Source: Actinoplanes sp. KI2 (GTDB lineage: Bacteria; Actinomycetota; Actinomycetes; Mycobacteriales; Micromonosporaceae). Taken from it: a stretch of 64,000 nt of DNA. The position numbers and the translations under genes are program-made. The notes beneath the pieces are model-generated. The model did not search any database and had not been told where the DNA came from. It was given only the letters and a program-made list of their open reading frames with translations. Shown piece after piece: positions 60,511-64,000 of the stretch; the first letter of the stretch is position 1, and each line of letters begins with the position of its first letter. Location: contig NZ_JAOSZE010000031.1 of NCBI RefSeq assembly GCF_025630775.1, forward strand, positions 1 through 64,000, given 5' to 3'.

Positions 60511-61398
60511 TCAGGCGACGGCACCCTCGTAGGGGCCGGCCTCCTCCACGAGCGTCCGGAACCGCGCGGCCGCGGGCCCGAGAGGGCGATCGGTGCGCCA
60601 GGTCAGCCCGACGACCCGCTCGGCGCCGGGCGCGGAAAACGGCAGCCCCACCGTTCCCGAGGCCCCGGCGAACGCGGACGGCACGAGTGCCACCCCGAGC
60701 CCGGCGCCGACCAGGCCCTCGACCGTGGCCAGGTCGCCGATCTCGAAGGCGACCCGCGGCACCACGCCGGCCGCCGCGAACAGGTCGTCGACCAGGGCAC
60801 GGAAGCCGAACCCGGCGGGAATGGTCACGAAGTCCTCCCCCACCACGTCGGCCGGCCGGGTGCGCCGACGGGACGCCAGCCGATGCCCGGGCGCAACGAT
60901 CAGCACCAGCCGCTGACGTTGCAAGGCGATCCACCCGTACGGCCCCTCCGGCGGCCCGGCCATCAACGCCAGCTCGCTGACGCCCGACGAGAGGTCGCGC
61001 ACCATTTCGTGACCGGGTTCCTGACGCAGCTCGATCCGCATCCGCGGCGCCTGCCGCCGCACGTCGTGCAGGATGCGCGGCACCAGCGAGGTGGCCATCG
61101 AGTCGAGGAACGCGAGCCGCACCGTCCCCGCCTCCGGATCGAGCAACCCGGACAGGTCGCGCCGCAGCCGGTCGTACCGGTCGACGATGTCGCGCGCCGC
61201 GGCCAGCGTGTGATCGCCCAGCGGGTTCGGGTGCGCGCCCTTGGCATCGCGCTCGAACAGCCGCGCCCCCAGCTCGGTCTCGACCCGGGCGAGCAGCCGG
61301 GACAGCGTCGGCTGGCTGATGGCGAGCGCCGTCGCGGCCGCGGTGACGTGGCGGTGCTCACCGAGCGCCAGCAGAGCCCGGAGCTCCTCGATCTCCAT
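60511..61398 (-). CDS. LysR-family regulator (divergent from MFS gene)
   Basis: A 295-residue regulator with N-terminal helix-turn-helix (LRALLALGEHRHVTAAATAL, AISQPTLSRLLARVE) and an effector domain ending in LGPAAARFRTLVEEAG. The 42-bp divergent spacer to the MFS gene must contain both promoters, so it very likely controls that transporter, as is common for LysR/efflux pairs. Confidence 0.92.
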   Translation of the reverse strand: MEIEELRALLALGEHRHVTAAATALAISQPTLSRLLARVETELGARLFERDAKGAHPNPLGDHTLAAARDIVDRYDRLRRDLSGLLDPEAGTVRLAFLDSMATSLVPRILHDVRRQAPRMRIELRQEPGHEMVRDLSSGVSELALMAGPPEGPYGWIALQRQRLVLIVAPGHRLASRRRTRPADVVGEDFVTIPAGFGFRALVDDLFAAAGVVPRVAFEIGDLATVEGLVGAGLGVALVPSAFAGASGTVGLPFSAPGAERVVGLTWRTDRPLGPAAARFRTLVEEAGPYEGAVA

Positions 61399-61440
61399 GA
61401 CCAGCGATCATACGTCCCACGCATCAGACAGATAGGAATC

Positions 61441-62715
61441 ATGCATTGGACACATGCGGCAGGCGCGCGGAGCGTGTGCCGGGTGACCGGATATCGCGCC
61501 GGAGAGCCCGGCTACCGCCGCGTCGTGCTCGCCCTGTTCGCCGCGGGCGTGGCCACCTTCGCCCTGCTTTACAGCACCCAGGCGGTGCTGCCCGAGCTGG
61601 CCGCCGCCTTCCGCGTGACCCCGGCGCAGAGCTCCTGGTCGCTCTCCCTCGCTACGATCGGGCTCGGACTGACGCTGCTGGTCACTGGCCCGCTGTCCGA
61701 GCGGATCGGCCGCACTCGCCTGATCCACCTGTCGCTGACGCTCTCCGGGCTGGCCGGGCTGGCCTGCGCCGCCGCGCCCGGCTGGCACGCGCTGCTGATG
61801 CTCCGGCTGGTGCAGGGAGTCACGCTGGCCGGCCTGCCCGCGGTCGCCACCGCCTACCTGCGCGAGGAGTTGCACGCCGAGACGCACGCCCGCGCCGCCG
61901 GCCTCTACATCGGCGGGACCGCTCTCGGCGGGATGGCGGGCCGGCTGATCAGCGGCGGGGTGGCCGAGGTGCTCGGCTGGCGGTGGGCGCTCGCCGCGGT
62001 CGCCCTGGTGGGCCTCGGCTGCGCCGCCGTCGTGGCCGTTCTGCTTCCGGCGTCGCGCAACTTCGTCGCGCGACCGACCGCCGCGATGACCCGCCGCGCG
62101 CTCACCGACCCCGCGCTTCTGCTCCTGTACGCGATCGGAGCATGCGCGATGGGCGCCTTCGTCTCGGTGTACAACGCGATCGGTTTCCGGCTCACCAGCG
62201 CCCCGCTCTCGCTGGGCGCGGGCGCGATCGGCGCGGTGTTCCTGGTCTATCCGCTCGGCACGGTCAGCTCCGCGCTCGCCGGGCGCCTGGCCGACCGGTA
62301 CGGCCGCCGCGCGGTCCTGCCGTTCGGGTGCGCGCTCACCGGGATCGGATTGCTGCTCACCCTGCCCGACCGGTTGCCGGTCGTGATCGCCGGCCTGGCC
62401 GTGATGACCGCCGGCTTCTTCGTCGTGCACGGCGTGGCCAGCGGCTGGGTGCCGGCCCGCGCCCACCTCGGCGACGTGCCGGCCGGCCAGGCGGCCTCGC
62501 TCTACCTGGTCGCCTACTACGCCGGCTCGTCGGTGTTCGGCAGCCTCGCCGGCGCCGCCTGGACGCTGGGCGCCTGGCCGGCCGTGGTCCTGCTCGCCGC
62601 GGCGTTCGTAGCGCTCACCGGGCTCCTGGCCACCAGCCTCCGGCGCATCCCGGCCCTGGCACCCACCCCGCGATCGACGACGACGGCGGCTGCCGCGACC
62701 GGGTCACCGCGATGA
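61441..62715 (+). CDS. MFS transporter
   Basis: A 424-residue permease with twelve helices: FALLYSTQAVLPELAAAFRV at the N-terminus, motif A GPLSERIGRTRLI, and the second-half counterpart GRLADRYGRRAVL. It resembles YnfM/CynX-like or drug-efflux major facilitator proteins. A GTG at 61483 would shorten it by 14 residues; no strong ribosome binding site precedes ATG 61441, but TAGGAA eight bases upstream would allow leaderless initiation. Substrate unknown. Confidence 0.9.
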   Translation: MHWTHAAGARSVCRVTGYRAGEPGYRRVVLALFAAGVATFALLYSTQAVLPELAAAFRVTPAQSSWSLSLATIGLGLTLLVTGPLSERIGRTRLIHLSLTLSGLAGLACAAAPGWHALLMLRLVQGVTLAGLPAVATAYLREELHAETHARAAGLYIGGTALGGMAGRLISGGVAEVLGWRWALAAVALVGLGCAAVVAVLLPASRNFVARPTAAMTRRALTDPALLLLYAIGACAMGAFVSVYNAIGFRLTSAPLSLGAGAIGAVFLVYPLGTVSSALAGRLADRYGRRAVLPFGCALTGIGLLLTLPDRLPVVIAGLAVMTAGFFVVHGVASGWVPARAHLGDVPAGQAASLYLVAYYAGSSVFGSLAGAAWTLGAWPAVVLLAAAFVALTGLLATSLRRIPALAPTPRSTTTAAAATGSPR

Positions 62716-62753
62716 CGTCGAGGACGGACGCCGGGTCACGCCCCGCCAAGGAA

Positions 62754-63869
62754 TCATGAGGTTTGCGGAGAGCCCGCGGGTGGCAGCGTGACGGTCACCT
62801 CGAGGCCACCGCCCTCGCGCGGACGTGCGGTGACGTCGCCGCCGTGCGCGTGCGCGACCGATCGCACGATGGACAGTCCCAGCCCGGTGCCGCCGTCGTG
62901 CGCGACCCGATCGCGCAGCCGGCGAAAAGGCTCGAACAACCCCGGGATCTCGTACGCCGGGATGCGCGGCCCGGTGTTGCGCACGACCAGCTCGGCCCGC
63001 CCGTCCCGGGTCGCGGTGGTGACCGATACCCAGCCGTCCACCGTGTTGTAGTCGAGCGCGTTCTGGACCAGGTTCTGCGCGACGCGTTCGAGCAGGATGG
63101 GATCGCCCGCGGTCGGCGCCGGCGCGAGATCGATGGTCACCTGTGCGCCGTTCTGCTCGGCCACGTGCCGGGCGATGTCGGCCAGGTCGACCGGATCGCG
63201 CATCGTGATGCTCTGTTCCGATCGGGCCAGGGTGAGCAGCCCGTCGATCAGCCGCTCGTGCCGGGCGTTCACCGCGAGCAGGTTCTCCCCCAGGTCGCGG
63301 ACCTGCGGCGGCGCGCCCGACCGGCGCAGCGCCACCTCGAGCAGCGTGCGGTTGATGGCGAGCGGGGTGCGCAGCTCGTGCGAGGCGTTCGCGACGAACC
63401 GGCGCTGGCTGTCGAACGATCGGTCGAGCCGTTCGAGCATCGAGTCGAACGTGTCGGCCAGCTCCTTGATCTCGCCGCGCGGGTCGGTCAGCGCGATCCG
63501 CTCGTGCAGGTTGCGGTCGGCCACCCGCCGGGCGGTCTCGGTGATCCGATGCAGCGGGCGCAGCACCCGCTCGGCGATCAGCCAGCCCAGCCCGATCGCG
63601 ACCACGCCGACCGCGACCAGCGCGAGGGTGCCCTGGGTGAGCAGGGTGTGCATGGCATCGGCGCGCACCTTGTCGCCGAGCGAGCTGTAGCTGAGGCTGG
63701 GCGGGTCGTCGCCCGTGGGCGTCCCGCCGACCGTGGTGCTGCTCTCAAAGCGGCCGGTCAGGCTGTGCTGCACGAGCACGTAGGTCAGCGCCAGCAGGGT
63801 CGCGCCGGCCACCAGGAACAGCCCGCCGTACAGCACGGTGAGGCGGGTGCGCAGCGTCCAGCCGCTCAT
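62754..63869 (-). CDS. Sensor histidine kinase (EnvZ/PhoR-type)
   Basis: A 371-residue membrane kinase: helix 1 (TVLYGGLFLVAGATLLALTY), a roughly 60-residue extracellular sensor, helix 2 (TLALVAVGVVAIGLGWLIAE), HAMP (LRPLHRITETARRVADRNLH), HisKA with phospho-accepting histidine in FVANASHELRTPLAINR, and HATPase (NLVQNALDYN, GGTGLGLSIVRSVAHAHGG). Its ATG overlaps the stop of the response regulator upstream. Confidence 0.94.
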   Translation of the reverse strand: MSGWTLRTRLTVLYGGLFLVAGATLLALTYVLVQHSLTGRFESSTTVGGTPTGDDPPSLSYSSLGDKVRADAMHTLLTQGTLALVAVGVVAIGLGWLIAERVLRPLHRITETARRVADRNLHERIALTDPRGEIKELADTFDSMLERLDRSFDSQRRFVANASHELRTPLAINRTLLEVALRRSGAPPQVRDLGENLLAVNARHERLIDGLLTLARSEQSITMRDPVDLADIARHVAEQNGAQVTIDLAPAPTAGDPILLERVAQNLVQNALDYNTVDGWVSVTTATRDGRAELVVRNTGPRIPAYEIPGLFEPFRRLRDRVAHDGGTGLGLSIVRSVAHAHGGDVTARPREGGGLEVTVTLPPAGSPQTS

Positions 63870-64000
63870 CGGATCCGGTACCCGGCGCCGGCCACGGTCT
63901 CGACCACCTGCGGCTCGCGCAGCTTGCGGCGCAGCGTCATCACGGCCATCCGCACCACGTTGGTGAACGGGTCGGCGTTCTCGTCCCAGACCCGTTCCAG
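63866..64000 (-). CDS. OmpR-family response regulator, C-terminal part
   Basis: Only the last 44 codons are in the window, the gene running off the right edge. They read LERVWDENADPFTNVVRMAV, MTLRRKLREP and VVETVAGAGYRIR, the end of a winged-helix DNA-binding domain of the OmpR/PhoB family. The stop overlaps the kinase start, giving a regulator-kinase operon. Its receiver domain is not seen. Confidence 0.92.
   Translation of the reverse strand: MERVWDENADPFTNVVRMAVMTLRRKLREPQVVETVAGAGYRIR

Overview
The window is chromosomal DNA of a high-GC Gram-positive bacterium, most likely a filamentous actinomycete of the Micromonosporaceae (Actinoplanes-like). The pointers are GC-saturated third codon positions, frequent GTG/TTG starts and ATGA overlaps, three large BTAD-ATPase-TPR regulators, PadR/HAAS pairs, GAF-ANTAR proteins, many STAS/HATPase partner-switching proteins, a Ku gene and a beta-ketoadipate thiolase/CoA-transferase operon. 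The taxon is inferred; there is no rRNA or other phylogenetic marker. No rRNA, tRNA, CRISPR array, transposase or phage gene was seen.

Layout. 0-2 kb: arsenate-reductase-type phosphatase, a membrane protein and a PadR/HAAS pair behind palindromic operators. 2-10.8 kb: a catabolic island made of a cytochrome P450, a 32-codon stub of its reductase, an acetoacetate-decarboxylase-family enzyme, an aldehyde dehydrogenase, a class III extradiol dioxygenase, an FAH-family enzyme, a PuuD-like amidohydrolase, a MarR regulator, a glutamine-synthetase-like ligase and a second class I amidotransferase. It looks like gamma-glutamylation chemistry joined to meta-cleavage. 10.8-16 kb and 32-37 kb: two independent modules, each a DrrAB-like exporter convergent with a BTAD-AAA-TPR regulator. 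45-49.6 kb: a third such regulator followed by a flavin oxidase. All three putative target promoters carry heptamers repeated every 11-12 bp, ending exactly 9 bp before a -10-like hexamer.

16-22 kb: secreted S33 peptidase, GH36 alpha-galactosidase, CE7 esterase and a PH-like membrane protein. 22.3-29.3 kb: signalling island with a 1387-residue kinase/receiver/SpoIIE phosphatase/HATPase protein, a STAS antagonist and two STAS-HATPase fusions. 29.4-32 kb: YnfA-type protein, TolB-like propeller, quinone oxidoreductase and small proteins. 37-42 kb: amidase and a pcaIJF-type operon divergent from a LysR gene. 42-45 kb: stand-alone LigD phosphoesterase domain plus Ku, then a small membrane protein and a hydrolase. 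49.7-53.3 kb: acyltransferase-3/SGNH protein and an AI-2E-family transporter. 53.4-55.5 kb: two GAF-ANTAR proteins around a STAS protein. 55.5-58.7 kb: PadR-HAAS-exporter operon. 58.7-64 kb: sulfotransferase pseudogene, orphan YtfQ-like sugar-binding lipoprotein, LysR/MFS divergent pair, and a two-component system running off the end.

A recurring feature is recent short tandem duplication (27, 30, 31, 36, 39 and 57 bp units), often inside linkers or across start/stop codons. Two BTAD regulators carry different repeat expansions at the same inter-domain position.
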